In this document: positions 34,220-43,388 of the stretch, piece by piece | How the letters are laid out: each line of letters begins with the position of its first letter | Position numbering within the stretch: the stretch's first letter is position 1 | NCBI GenBank assembly: GCA_944332995.1 | Contig: CALVKR010000005.1 | Coordinates: forward strand, 1-64,000 | Length of the DNA stretch: 64,000 nt | From: an uncultured Clostridia bacterium | GTDB lineage: Bacteria > Bacillota > Clostridia > Christensenellales > CAG-917 | Direction: 5' to 3' | Notes under the pieces: generated by a model | Database searches by the model: none | What the model saw: only the letters and a program-made list of their open reading frames with translations | What the model was told of the DNA's origin: nothing | Position numbers and translations under genes: made by a program

Positions 34220-36664
34220 ATGGGAAAGATAAACAAAAGCGTTAAAGGCTCAGCCGAAACAAAAGAGAATAAAAAAGCCGAAAGCGGTCAGCTCACTCTC
34301 AAAAGTCTGAAAGAGGGGCAGAGCGCTCTTGTTACCGTTGTCGGCGGCAAGGGAGCACTCAGGCAACATTTCCTCGATATGGGAATAGTGCCCGGTGTCG
34401 AGATAACCTTGGAAAAGTTTGCTCCTATGGGCGACCCCATGGAACTGAGGATAAGAGGCTATCAGCTCACTTTGAGGCTTGACGACGCAAAGCAGATTTT
34501 AATATCCGAGCCTTACGAGAAAAAGGCAGAGGAAAAACAGAACGCAAAAAGGGATAACTCGCTCATAAGGGATATGGAACACTTAGGCTTGGGCGAGGGC
34601 GGAAAGTATCATAAAAAGGACGACGGCGAAAGACTGCCCAAAGGGACGGTTTTGACTTTTGCCCTGGCGGGAAATCAGAACTGCGGAAAGACTACTCTGT
34701 TTAATCAGCTTACGGGCTCGAGCCAGCACGTCGGAAACTTCCCCGGCGTGACCGTTGACCAAAAAAGCGGAAAAATCAAAGGAAGGGAAAACACGCTCGT
34801 CACCGATTTGCCCGGAATTTATTCCCTTTCGCCATACACCAACGAGGAAATCGTTTCGAGAAAATTTATTTTGGAGGAAAAGCCAAAAGGCATTATAAAT
34901 ATAGTGGACGCCACCAATATCGAGCGTAACCTGTATCTTACCATGCAGCTTATGGAACTCGGTATCCCCATGGTGCTTGCCGTCAATATGATGGACGAGT
35001 TAAAGGGCAACGGAGGCTCTATCGACATAAACGCTATGGAAGCGTTGCTCGGTATCCCCGTCGTGCCCATATCGGCGTTAAAAAACGAGGGCGTCGACGA
35101 GCTTGTCAGTCACGCCGTGCACGTTGCCGAATATCAGGAACCGCCTTGCGTTCAGGACTACTGCGACCCTACCGAACACGGCGGTGCGGTGCACAGAGCG
35201 CTTCACGGCATAATGCATCTTATCGAAGACCACGCCAAAGAGGCGCAAATTCCCGTCAGGTTTGCCGCAAGCAAGATAATAGAGGGGGATAAGTCGGTTT
35301 TGGACGCTTTAAGGCTTGACCAAAACGAGGTGGAGCTTGTCGAGCACGTCATAGTGCAGATGGAAGAGGAAAGAGGGCTCGACCGTGCCGCCACGATTGC
35401 CGATATGCGTTTTTCGTTTATCCGGAAACTTTGCGACGCATGCGTGATAAAGCCGAAAGAGAGCAAAGAATATATTTTAAGCCGAAAAATAGATAAAGTT
35501 TTGACAGGAAAATATACGGCAATCCCGATGTTTATACTCATTATGGCTGCGGTGTTTTTGCTTACTTTCAACGTTATTGGCTATTGGCTTCAATATCTTC
35601 TCGAGTGGGGAATATCCGCATTGAGCGACGCTTTGGACGTGGCGTTCGTCGATTGGGGGGTAAACAGCGTTTTACATTCTTTAATTATCGACGGAATAAT
35701 CGGCGGCGTAGGAACGGTCATAACTTTCGTACCTATAATCATTACTTTGTTTTTCTTCCTTTCCATTTTGGAAGACAGCGGATATATGGCGAGAGTCGCT
35801 TTCGTCATGGATAAAATATTGAGAAAGATAGGACTTTCGGGAAAGAGTATCGTGCCCATGCTCATAGGTTTCGGTTGCACCGTGCCCGGCGTTATGGCGA
35901 CGAGGACGCTCTCCTCCGAGCGTGACAGAAAAATGACGGTCATGCTTACGCCTTATATGAGCTGTTCGGCAAAACTGCCCGTATACAGCTTTATAGCTTC
36001 GGTGTTCTTCCCGAAAATTGCCTGGCTCGTCATGGTAGGACTTTATTTCATAGGTATATTGGTATCCGTCGTGATTGCTTTGATAGCAAAAAAGACGGCG
36101 TTTAAAGGCGAGGCAATTCCCTTTGTCATGGAGCTGCCAAACTACCGCTTGCCTGCCATTAAAAACGTGTTGCACCTGCTTTGGGATAAGACTAAAGACT
36201 ATATAAAAAGAGCGTTTACAGTCATTCTTATCGCAACGATATGCATTTGGTTTTTGCAGACGTTCGATTTTCGCATGCGTCTTGTCGAAGACCCTTCGAC
36301 GAGCATGCTCGCCACTATCGCAGGCTATCTGTCGTATCTGTTCTATCCGTTGGGCTTTGGCGATTACCGAATAACAACCGCACTCATCACGGGCTTTTTG
36401 GCAAAGGAGAGTTTTGTTTCAACGGCTTCCGTGCTGTTCGGTTCGGGTGCGGCGATGACGGCAGTCATTACCCCTGCCGCCGCATTCTCGCTCTTGGTGT
36501 TCTGTTTGCTCTATACGCCGTGCGTTGCGGCAATAGCTTCCATACGAAAGGAACTCGGCATTAAATGGGCGCTTGCCACAATGGGCGGTCAATGCCTTAT
36601 CGCTTGGATAGTTTCGGGAGTTATAAGCCTTATAAGTTTTGCGGCGGGGGCGCTGTTTATATGA
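34220..36664 (+). CDS. feoB: FeoA-FeoB fusion ferrous iron transporter (operon 2)
   Basis: An 814-residue protein joining FeoA (residues 23-97: SLKEGQSALVTVVGGKG, HFLDMGIVPGVEITL, PMGDPMELRIRGYQLTLR) to a complete FeoB. G1 is GNQNCGKTT at residues 151-159; HVGNFPGVTVDQKSG, TDLPGIYSLSPYTNEE and NMMD follow. The membrane half has EDSGYMARVAF and TPYMSCSAKLPVY. The first 20 residues are Lys-rich and polar. The protein differs enough from the FeoB at 26373 to be a separate paralogue rather than a recent duplicate. Its stop overlaps the next start (ATGA). Confidence 0.95.
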   Translation: MGKINKSVKGSAETKENKKAESGQLTLKSLKEGQSALVTVVGGKGALRQHFLDMGIVPGVEITLEKFAPMGDPMELRIRGYQLTLRLDDAKQILISEPYEKKAEEKQNAKRDNSLIRDMEHLGLGEGGKYHKKDDGERLPKGTVLTFALAGNQNCGKTTLFNQLTGSSQHVGNFPGVTVDQKSGKIKGRENTLVTDLPGIYSLSPYTNEEIVSRKFILEEKPKGIINIVDATNIERNLYLTMQLMELGIPMVLAVNMMDELKGNGGSIDINAMEALLGIPVVPISALKNEGVDELVSHAVHVAEYQEPPCVQDYCDPTEHGGAVHRALHGIMHLIEDHAKEAQIPVRFAASKIIEGDKSVLDALRLDQNEVELVEHVIVQMEEERGLDRAATIADMRFSFIRKLCDACVIKPKESKEYILSRKIDKVLTGKYTAIPMFILIMAAVFLLTFNVIGYWLQYLLEWGISALSDALDVAFVDWGVNSVLHSLIIDGIIGGVGTVITFVPIIITLFFFLSILEDSGYMARVAFVMDKILRKIGLSGKSIVPMLIGFGCTVPGVMATRTLSSERDRKMTVMLTPYMSCSAKLPVYSFIASVFFPKIAWLVMVGLYFIGILVSVVIALIAKKTAFKGEAIPFVMELPNYRLPAIKNVLHLLWDKTKDYIKRAFTVILIATICIWFLQTFDFRMRLVEDPSTSMLATIAGYLSYLFYPLGFGDYRITTALITGFLAKESFVSTASVLFGSGAAMTAVITPAAAFSLLVFCLLYTPCVAAIASIRKELGIKWALATMGGQCLIAWIVSGVISLISFAAGALFI

Positions 36665-36936
36665 TAGCTACGATTGTATTGTCGGTATTGCTTGCCGTAG
36701 CGGTTATAATCGCTATAATCGTCATAGTAAAAGACAGAAAAAAAGGAAAGTGTTGCGGCGGCTGTTCCTCGTGCGAGGGGTGCCCTTATAACAGGCAAAA
36801 CTGTCAAAGGAAAAATTTCAATACAAAGTCTGATTTAAAGGCGGACGAAACGGAGTGTTCGGGTCTTTCAAAAGCGGATAAAGAAGGGGACGACATAAAA
36901 CAAAATATAAAAGATAACACGGAAAAAAAGAATTGA
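36661..36936 (+). CDS. FeoB-associated Cys-rich membrane protein (operon 2)
   Basis: 91 residues starting at an ATG that overlaps the feoB stop. One membrane helix (about residues 2-23), then KDRKKGKCCGGCSSCEGC, the Cys cluster typical of the family, and a polar Lys/Asp-rich tail with one more Cys. A longer in-frame extension upstream lies inside feoB and is not natural. Same architecture as the protein at 28641. Confidence 0.85.
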   Translation: MIATIVLSVLLAVAVIIAIIVIVKDRKKGKCCGGCSSCEGCPYNRQNCQRKNFNTKSDLKADETECSGLSKADKEGDDIKQNIKDNTEKKN

Positions 36937-36985
36937 ATTAAAAAATTCTCAAAAGCGGATTAAAACAATCGCCGTGAGGCAAACT

Positions 36986-37016
36986 AAAATGCGGTATTGA
37001 AACCGCATTTTTTTTG
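36986..37016 (+). terminator. Terminator after feo operon 2
   Basis: AAAATGCGGT (36986-36995), loop ATTGAA, ACCGCATTTT (37002-37011), followed by T residues. Confidence 0.88.
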
Positions 37017-37048
37017 TGATAAAATAAAACAAAAAGGAGTGCAAGAAT

Positions 37049-37807
37049 ATGGGTATAGAAAATAAAACGGTTTTGGTGACGGGAGCCTCGTCGGGAATGG
37101 GTAAAGCCATTGTCGAAAGATTTGTAGCCGAGGGCGCAAACGTCGTCGCCGTGGCTAGGCGCAAAGAGAGGCTTGAAGAGCTTGCAAAATCGCTTGAAGG
37201 CAAAAAGGGGAAAGCGGCTGTGTTTGTCGGCGACGTGTCCGACCCTATAACCTGCGACGGTATGATAGACTTTGCCGTCAAAACTTTCGGGCGGCTCGAC
37301 GTGCTCATAAACAACGCCGGTATCATGGACGATATGTCTGCGGCAGGCGACTATTCCGACGAGAAGCTTGACAAGGTTTTTGCCGTAAACGTATACGGAC
37401 CTTTGCGTGCCATGCGAAAGGCGATAAATGTGTTTAAGGCGCAGGGTGGAGGAGGAAACATAATAAACGTGGCGTCCATCGGCGGAATAAGAACGGTTGC
37501 AGGCGTGGTATACTGCGCTTCTAAAGCCGCTCTAATCTCTATGACCAAAAATACGGCGTATATGTATATGCCCGATAAAATCAGGTGCAACTGTATTGCC
37601 CCGGGCGGAATAGAAACGGAAATCGCTCAAAGTATGGGTATGCCAAACGTGGCAGGATATTCGAGGATAAAACCCATGCTCGATATTGCGCCTCCCATGG
37701 GCAGGGCGGAAGACATTGCATCGGCGGCTCTGTATTTGGCAAGCGACGAATCGAGTTACGTTTCGGGCGACGTGCTCGTCGTGGACGGCGGTTGGATAAG
37801 CGTATGA
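37049..37807 (+). CDS. Short-chain dehydrogenase/reductase (FabG-like)
   Basis: A classical SDR of 252 residues: TGASSGMGKAI at residues 11-21, NNAG, NVASIGG with the catalytic Ser, YCASKAA with YxxxK, and the closing LASDESSYVSGDVLVVDGG typical of FabG-like oxidoreductases. It is full length, with AAAAAGGAG 11 bases before the ATG. It stands alone between two terminators, not next to fatty-acid genes, so a role other than fatty-acid synthesis is likely. The substrate is unknown. Confidence 0.9.
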   Translation: MGIENKTVLVTGASSGMGKAIVERFVAEGANVVAVARRKERLEELAKSLEGKKGKAAVFVGDVSDPITCDGMIDFAVKTFGRLDVLINNAGIMDDMSAAGDYSDEKLDKVFAVNVYGPLRAMRKAINVFKAQGGGGNIINVASIGGIRTVAGVVYCASKAALISMTKNTAYMYMPDKIRCNCIAPGGIETEIAQSMGMPNVAGYSRIKPMLDIAPPMGRAEDIASAALYLASDESSYVSGDVLVVDGGWISV

Positions 37808-37923
37808 CACGAATGGCAAAAACCGTGCCAAAACAAAATTGACACACTTGCCGTTTTGGCAGGACTTAACTTAAATACCTTAAAAAAAAGGGAAAATCCC
37901 GGAAGAGAAACATTTAAAATTTA

Positions 37924-37962
37924 AAAGGGAATTAAAGATTGCTTTAATTCCCTTTAATTTTT
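37924..37962. terminator. Bidirectional terminator between the SDR and Na/Pi symporter genes
   Basis: A 14-bp perfect stem AAAGGGAATTAAAG/CTTTAATTCCCTTT (37924-37937 and 37942-37955) with loop ATTG. T-rich sequence follows on the plus strand and A-rich precedes it, so it can serve both converging genes. Confidence 0.82.
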
Positions 37963-38084
37963 AGGCATTTTATCATAAAGACTTTAATGATATAACCGCT
38001 TGAGTTTACAAATCGAAATTTGTGCGTTTCGAGTTTATAAATCAAATTTTTTGTGTTTCGAGGTTGTAAATTAAATATTGTGGT

Positions 38085-39815
38085 TTAAAGAGTCTTTTTT
38101 ATCACTATGTCTTTGTCGTCGTCGCCCTGCTTGGGTATGCGGTATACCGTCTTTGTCCTTTTGGAGAATTTTTCCACCGATTCTGCCACGTTAAGAAGGT
38201 GGTCGCCCACTCTTTCCGCATCGGAGGCTAGCGACAGATAGAGGGCGCCTGCGTCAACCGAGCATTTTTTCTCGTTCATGCGCCTTATGTGGTTGTTGCT
38301 CATCTTTTTGGTTATCTCGTCCGTTCCGTCTTCCAAAGCTCTTGCGCTGTCTATTCTTTCTCCTGCGCCGTCTACGTACATTCCCATCGTAACGTTGTAT
38401 AGCTCGTTTATCTTTGTTTTGAGCTCGTTGAGCTCGGATATAGCTTCGTCGCTGAAAGAATAATCGTTTTCGACCAGTTTTTCGGCATATTCAAAAATGT
38501 TTTCGCTGTAATCGCCGATGCGTTCGATATCGGTAACGGTATGGTGAACGGTTCCTAAATACGTTCTGTCTGCCTCGCTTATCTCTAACGACGTGAGCTC
38601 TATGACAAATTTGATTATCTCTCGGTTGCGGAAGTTTATGAAATCTTCACGTTTGGCAAAATCTTTTTTTGCGGAGATATCTCTGTTTAAAACGCTGTCG
38701 ACGGCAAGATTGAAATTTTCTATCGAGTCGGACGCCATGTCCAGAATTTCCTTTTTTACTTGCTCAACGGCGATAGGGGGAGATTGCAGGATATGTTCTT
38801 CAAGGTAGGTAAGTTTGGGTCCGTTTTTGTCTTTGGGTTTTTCTCTTATGATTTTTTCCGTCATTTTTACCAAGAGGTTGGTGAACGGCAAAATCAAAAT
38901 GACAGTTATGACGTTAAAAATCGTATGCATCATGGCGAGCTGAGTAGTGGGGACGCCGGGGAACATTATCTCTAAAAGCTTGCCGAAACTCGTTCCGCCG
39001 AGGCGCATAAAGAGACCTATGAACATAAAAATCACGACGCCTATGAAGTTAAAGAAAAAGTGTATAAACGCCGCCCGTTTGGCATTGGTGCCCGTTCCTA
39101 TACAGGCTATGAGTGCGACGATACACGTTCCTATATTCGAGCCGAGAGCCATATAAACGCCCTGGTCAATCGTGATAAGACCGCCGTATAGCATTGTGAT
39201 GATTATGCTCGTCATTGTGGAAGAACTTTGAATAAGGGCGGTAACCAAACAGCCGATTATAACCAAAAGAATGGGATTTTGCAGTGTGGCAAGAAAGTTT
39301 ATAAGTTTTTCCGATTCGGTAAATACCGTCATAGAGTCGCTCATGAGCATAAGTCCCACAAACAGCATACCGAAGCCCGCTATGAGGCCGCCCACTTTTT
39401 TTACCGTTTCGTTTTTGGTGAAAAGCATTATGAACGCACCTATGCCGGCAAGCGTTCCGAATATGACGTTCATCGAAATCGACGACGTGCCCAGCATACC
39501 CAGCGCCACTATCTGCGCAGTGACAGTCGTTCCTATGTTGGCTCCGAATATTATCGTCGCCGCCTGAGTAAGACTCATAAGAGAGGCGTTTACGAAGCCT
39601 ATAACCATAACGGTAACCGCACCGGAACTCTGTATTATGGCGGTGGTTGCGGTTCCTATTCCGACTCCGGCCAGTTTGCTCTTGCCGAGTTTGTTGAACA
39701 TTTTTTTAAGTTTGTTTCCCGCAAGCGTTTCGATGTTCTGCGTCATCAGATTCATTGACAGCAACAATACTCCGAGTCCCGCAATAAGTGACAGACAAGC
39801 TATGGCTATATTCAT
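38085..39815 (-). CDS. Na/Pi cotransporter family protein with PhoU domain
   Basis: A 576-residue NptA-type sodium/phosphate symporter. The membrane part (residues 1-315) contains two inverted Na_Pi_cotrans repeats with the QSS motifs (TTAIIQSSGAVTVM and VTALIQSSSTMTSI). The C-terminal 220 residues form a PhoU-like helical domain (DIERIGDYSENI, DAERVGDHLLNVAE with the metal-binding E-x3-D-type pattern). The gene is monocistronic on the minus strand with GGAGCAC upstream of the ATG. It probably moves phosphate under PhoU-like control. Confidence 0.92.
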   Translation of the reverse strand: MNIAIACLSLIAGLGVLLLSMNLMTQNIETLAGNKLKKMFNKLGKSKLAGVGIGTATTAIIQSSGAVTVMVIGFVNASLMSLTQAATIIFGANIGTTVTAQIVALGMLGTSSISMNVIFGTLAGIGAFIMLFTKNETVKKVGGLIAGFGMLFVGLMLMSDSMTVFTESEKLINFLATLQNPILLVIIGCLVTALIQSSSTMTSIIITMLYGGLITIDQGVYMALGSNIGTCIVALIACIGTGTNAKRAAFIHFFFNFIGVVIFMFIGLFMRLGGTSFGKLLEIMFPGVPTTQLAMMHTIFNVITVILILPFTNLLVKMTEKIIREKPKDKNGPKLTYLEEHILQSPPIAVEQVKKEILDMASDSIENFNLAVDSVLNRDISAKKDFAKREDFINFRNREIIKFVIELTSLEISEADRTYLGTVHHTVTDIERIGDYSENIFEYAEKLVENDYSFSDEAISELNELKTKINELYNVTMGMYVDGAGERIDSARALEDGTDEITKKMSNNHIRRMNEKKCSVDAGALYLSLASDAERVGDHLLNVAESVEKFSKRTKTVYRIPKQGDDDKDIVIKKTL

Positions 39816-39841
39816 ATGTGCTCCTTTTATTGTCTTAATTT

Positions 39842-39880
39842 ATTTTACCTTATTTAAAACTTTTAAGTCAAACGTTTGAC
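39842..39880 (-). promoter_or_regulatory. Promoter of the Na/Pi symporter gene overlapping a perfect palindrome
   Basis: On the minus strand TTGACT (39866-39871), 18 bp, TAAAAT (39842-39847). The 14-bp perfect palindrome GTCAAACGTTTGAC (39867-39880) covers the -35 hexamer, as expected for a repressor site. Confidence 0.6.
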
Positions 39881-40013
39881 GGGCGTGGGCTCTATCCTTT
39901 GTAAAATACGTAGCGCTTTTTGTCGTTTTTATCTATCCAAACGGCGTTAAATGTAAACTTGAAGGAAACTTATTGTGAGAATAATTCCGATATTTGCCAA
40001 AAAAATATCGGTA

Positions 40014-40042
40014 TTGACATATATATAATTATTTTATAAAAT
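40014..40042 (+). promoter_or_regulatory. Promoter of the small lipoprotein gene
   Basis: TTGACA (40014-40019), 17 bp, TAAAAT (40037-40042). A strong AAGGAGG site precedes the ATG. Confidence 0.8.
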
Positions 40043-40085
40043 TATATAAAGGAGTTATATCCTGACAAAAAAGGAGGAAAATTAA

Positions 40086-40430
40086 ATGAACAAAAAAAGG
40101 ATTGTAGCAATTGTGGCAATCATTGCGCTCATTGCCGTTATGGCTGTAGTGTTTGCGGCGTGTAACGCCGATACCTATAAAAAGAGATTGGAGAAGGCAG
40201 GATATGAAGTGGAAATAATGAGTGTCGACGATTTCGATTCCGCCGAAATCGAATGGGGATTATCCGCATGGAATCCCAAAACCGACGACATAGTTATAGT
40301 CGTTAAATATAAGAGCATCTCTAAAGCTAAAGATGCAGAGGCGGAATATAAAAAATTGGATGAATACGTGGAACGCTCGAGTGCGGTGCTCTTTGTCGGA
40401 ACAGAGCAGGGAGTAGCCGACGCAAAATAA
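40086..40430 (+). CDS. Small putative lipoprotein, 114 aa
   Basis: Signal peptide with NKKR start and hydrophobic core ending in the lipobox FAAC (lipidated C26). The mature 88 residues are alpha/beta with alternating charged residues (RLEKAGYEVEIM, IVVKYKSISKAKDAEAEYKKL). They resemble the small domain often found in Clostridia lipoproteins that pair a membrane anchor with a single compact fold. Monocistronic, with its own promoter and terminator. Function unknown. Confidence 0.8.
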   Translation: MNKKRIVAIVAIIALIAVMAVVFAACNADTYKKRLEKAGYEVEIMSVDDFDSAEIEWGLSAWNPKTDDIVIVVKYKSISKAKDAEAEYKKLDEYVERSSAVLFVGTEQGVADAK

Positions 40431-40474
40431 CAGACGGTTTAAAATTTTTAAATCAAGTTATTTATCGCAAACAA

Positions 40475-40502
40475 AAAAACGCCGAAATTCGGCGTTTTTT
40501 TA
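40475..40502. terminator. Bidirectional terminator between lipoprotein and acyl-CoA synthetase genes
   Basis: AAAAACGCCG (40475-40484), loop AAATT, CGGCGTTTTT (40490-40499), with T-runs on both strands. Confidence 0.88.
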
Positions 40503-40680
40503 TAGAGTTACAATAAAGTTTAAATAACGTTTCAGTAAGATAAACAGTTTGTCGGAACGAGTTTAGATAATCAAAACGAGTTTAACGTTCAAAATAAGTT
40601 TGATATTTAAAAGGCTTAAATTGCAATTTGATTGCAATTAAATTTTAAAGACAAACCGCTTTAAATTATTTTACTTTTTG

Positions 40681-42336
40681 TCAGTCGGATTTTTTCTCGT
40701 TATCCTTTTTGCGTATATCCACTCTCTTTATCTTGCCGCTCGTAGTTTTGGGCAGCTCATCGACGAATTCGATGATTCTCGGATATTTATACGGAGCGGT
40801 GAGGTTTTTGACGTGCGTTTGCAAATCTTTAATGAGCTCGTCGGACGGTGTATAACCCTTTGCCAAAACTATCGTGGCTTTTACGACTTGACCTCTTATC
40901 GGATCGGGAGCGCCGGTTATGGCACATTCCAAAACGGAGGGGTGTTCCATCAGTGCACTTTCCACTTCAAAAGGTCCTATACGGTAGCCGCTCGATTTTA
41001 TGATATCGTCCTTTCTGCCGACAAACCAAAAATATCCGTTTGAGTCTTTCACCGCAAGGTCACCCGTGTGATAATACTTTCCGCCACGCAGAAGTTGTGT
41101 CCTTTCTTCGTCGCCTTTATATGAAGAAACGAGACCGCAGTAGACGGTGGAATTTAAAATGGCTATTTCGCCTTCCGTGCCCTCGGGAACGACTTCTTCG
41201 TTGTCGTCGATAAGCTCGATATCGTATATCGGGCTGGGCTTACCGAGGCTTCCGATGACAGGTTCTTCAAAATAGAAGGAGCCCAAAAGTATGGTGGATT
41301 CCGTCTGTCCGAAACCTTCGTAAATCTTTTGTCCCGTGGCGTCGTAAAACTGTTTGAAAATTTCAGGGTTTAACGCTTCGCCTGCCGTCGAACAATGCGA
41401 CAGTGAGGAAAAGTTGTAGCAGCTAAGGTCCTCTTTGACCAAAAAGCGGTATATCGTGGGCGGTGCGCAGAAGGTGGTAATTTGATATTTTTCGATGAGG
41501 GGGAGAATATCGGTGGGGGTAAATCTGCCGTTGTAGTCGTAGGCGAAAATTGCCGTGCCGCTTAGCCATTGACCGTATATCTTGCCCCAGCTGGCTTTTG
41601 CCCAGCCTGTTTCCGCCATGGTGAAGTGCAGACCGTCGTCGACGACTTTTTGCCAGAATCTCGCCGTGATAATGTGCCCTATGGGGTAGTAAAAATTGTG
41701 CTCGACCATTTTGGGCTGTCCCGTAGTGCCGGAAGTGAAGTAGCAGAGCATTGCTCCGTCAGAATCGGGGCGAGGGTAGCTTAGCTCGTCGCTCTGATTT
41801 TCCATTGCCTCGGATATGGTTTCAAAGCCTTCGGTGGGAAGCGTGAAATAACACTTTTTAACGCTGTCGCATTTCGGAAGCGCAAGTATAGTATGTTCCA
41901 CCACGTCAAGCTCGGTGGTGGCAAACAGCATTTTAACGTTTGCGGATTGAATACGGTAAATAATATCCTTTGCCGTCAGAAGGTGCGTGGCAGGAATGAG
42001 CACGATGCCCGTTTTGTGGCAGGCTATCGCAAGCACCCAATACTCCCATCTGCGGTTTAACATACTCATGACGTAGTCGCCGCATTTAAGACCTTGCGAA
42101 AGCATAAGATTTGCCAGCTTATTGGAAAGACGGGACATTTCGCCGAAAGTGATTATTTTTTCGTCCCCGTCCGAGTTGCACCATACGAGCGCTCTTTTAT
42201 CGGGAACGGCTTTGGCGTATTTATCCACGACGTCGTATCCGAAGTTGAATCCCTCGGGAACGTTGAGTTTAAGAGATTTAAACTCGTCGTAAGTAGTAAA
42301 TTCCGTTTTGGTCAGGAAGTCAGCTAATAAATTCAT
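40681..42336 (-). CDS. AMP-binding acyl-CoA synthetase (acetyl/medium-chain type)
   Basis: A 551-residue ANL-superfamily enzyme that activates a carboxylic acid with ATP and CoA. Motifs: FTSGTTGQPKM (phosphate loop), STAGEALNPE, YEGFGQTES, YHTGDLAV, GRKDDIIKSSGYRIG hinge, and the C-terminal catalytic Lys in PKTTSGKIKR. Sequence order and length fit the acetyl-CoA/medium-chain ACSM group more than long-chain ligases. It is monocistronic, so the natural acid is not indicated by neighbours. Confidence 0.9.
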   Translation of the reverse strand: MNLLADFLTKTEFTTYDEFKSLKLNVPEGFNFGYDVVDKYAKAVPDKRALVWCNSDGDEKIITFGEMSRLSNKLANLMLSQGLKCGDYVMSMLNRRWEYWVLAIACHKTGIVLIPATHLLTAKDIIYRIQSANVKMLFATTELDVVEHTILALPKCDSVKKCYFTLPTEGFETISEAMENQSDELSYPRPDSDGAMLCYFTSGTTGQPKMVEHNFYYPIGHIITARFWQKVVDDGLHFTMAETGWAKASWGKIYGQWLSGTAIFAYDYNGRFTPTDILPLIEKYQITTFCAPPTIYRFLVKEDLSCYNFSSLSHCSTAGEALNPEIFKQFYDATGQKIYEGFGQTESTILLGSFYFEEPVIGSLGKPSPIYDIELIDDNEEVVPEGTEGEIAILNSTVYCGLVSSYKGDEERTQLLRGGKYYHTGDLAVKDSNGYFWFVGRKDDIIKSSGYRIGPFEVESALMEHPSVLECAITGAPDPIRGQVVKATIVLAKGYTPSDELIKDLQTHVKNLTAPYKYPRIIEFVDELPKTTSGKIKRVDIRKKDNEKKSD

Positions 42337-42397
42337 ATAAATCCTTCAAATCTCTTATATTTCTTTTTATTTTTATAAATTTTAGCACAAATAGTTT

Positions 42398-42414
42398 AAT
42401 TCGTAAAACGAATT
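42398..42414. promoter_or_regulatory. Palindrome AATTCGT-AAA-ACGAATT upstream of the acyl-CoA synthetase gene
   Basis: A perfect 7-bp inverted repeat with a 3-base centre. It overlaps a possible minus-strand -35 (TTTACG, with TAAAAT 17 bp further on toward the gene). A candidate operator, for example for a TetR- or MarR-type regulator. Confidence 0.45.
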
Positions 42415-42515
42415 TTTTGATTTTATAGCAATTTTCAATAAAAAAATTTTATTTAAACAAAATAATTTTTAAAGATTATTAAAGATATTTATAAGTAAAA
42501 TAAACGCAAAAAATA

Positions 42516-42544
42516 TTGCTTTAAAGGGGGCGGTGTGATATACT
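42516..42544 (+). promoter_or_regulatory. Promoter of the winged-helix/membrane protein pair
   Basis: TTGCTT (42516-42521), 17 bp, TATACT (42539-42544), with GGAG before the ATG at 42576. Confidence 0.65.
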
Positions 42545-42575
42545 TTATTCAAATAAAACGCTTTTGGAGTTCAAT

Positions 42576-42974
42576 ATGGTTGATGAAAAAAACAATGAAG
42601 TTTTAAAGGCGCTCGTCGCTCTTTGCAAGGATACCGATTCATTTAAAATTCTCGACGCCGAGGAAATTATTTCTCAATGCAACGGAGTCGACAAAGATTC
42701 GCTTTCGGTAGCCATAAAGGAAATCAGCGATAGGGAAATGATTAAAATCAAATACGCCAACAAAGACGAATATTGCCTTGCAATTCTGCCTAAAGCTAAA
42801 ATCGAGGACGACGCTATAGTCGCCGTCGAGGGTGTGGCGCAAAAAAAAGGCGTGGCAGGCAAATTCGGACAGAATTGGTCGCTCAAAAAAGCGGTTTTCG
42901 TTTCCGCTCTGTCCGGTTCTTTTTTGGGCGGTCTCATTGTAGCGATAATCAATCTTGCCATTCAGTTTATTTAA
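42576..42974 (+). CDS. Small winged-helix-like protein with C-terminal membrane anchor (first)
   Basis: 132 residues. Residues 8-75 look like a winged helix (VLKALVALCKDTD, SLSVAIKEISDREMIKI, then a short strand pair YCLAILPKA). A Gly/Gln-rich linker and one membrane helix (about 106-130, FVSALSGSFLGGLIVAIINL) close the protein. I start at ATG 42576, which has GGAG 6 bases upstream. It is followed 21 bases later by a protein of the same plan. I do not recognise a named family; a membrane-tethered regulator is possible. Confidence 0.75.
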   Translation: MVDEKNNEVLKALVALCKDTDSFKILDAEEIISQCNGVDKDSLSVAIKEISDREMIKIKYANKDEYCLAILPKAKIEDDAIVAVEGVAQKKGVAGKFGQNWSLKKAVFVSALSGSFLGGLIVAIINLAIQFI

Positions 42975-42995
42975 TTAAATCGCTAAGAGGTATTT

Positions 42996-43388
42996 ATGGC
43001 GCTTGAAAAAGAAGCTACGCTAACCAAAAAAGAAAAAGCGGTAATGCGCTACGTCTATAACGCCGCAACCAAAAACAAGGGAATGTGTCTTGTGCGTCCG
43101 TGCGATATACTGTCAAACATAAGCTATGACCTTGAATTCGGCGCCGGCGAGCTTGCTCCCACTTTGAAGAATCTTGAGCTTGACGACTATTTCGAGCTCA
43201 CAGAGACTGATAAAAAGGGAGAGCTTTACTATTGCATCAATTTAAGAAAAAGAGGGCTTGCCTACGCCCGTGCGGAAGCAAGTTTTAAAAAGAAACTTAT
43301 ATTCAAAATCGCAATCACGGTTATATGCGCAGTCATCACGGGTATCGTGGGTTGGGTTATCAAATATTTGCTTACGACTTTCGTTTGA
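42996..43388 (+). CDS. Small winged-helix-like protein with C-terminal membrane anchor (second)
   Basis: 130 residues built like the preceding gene's product: a helical N-terminal half (TKKEKAVMRYVYNAAT, GELAPTLKNLELDDYF), a wing-like strand pair (LTETDKKGELYYCIN), and a terminal membrane helix (about 106-127, IAITVICAVITGIVGWVI). There is little sequence identity with its neighbour, so this is shared architecture rather than recent duplication. AGAGG precedes the ATG. Function unknown. Confidence 0.75.
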   Translation: MALEKEATLTKKEKAVMRYVYNAATKNKGMCLVRPCDILSNISYDLEFGAGELAPTLKNLELDDYFELTETDKKGELYYCINLRKRGLAYARAEASFKKKLIFKIAITVICAVITGIVGWVIKYLLTTFV

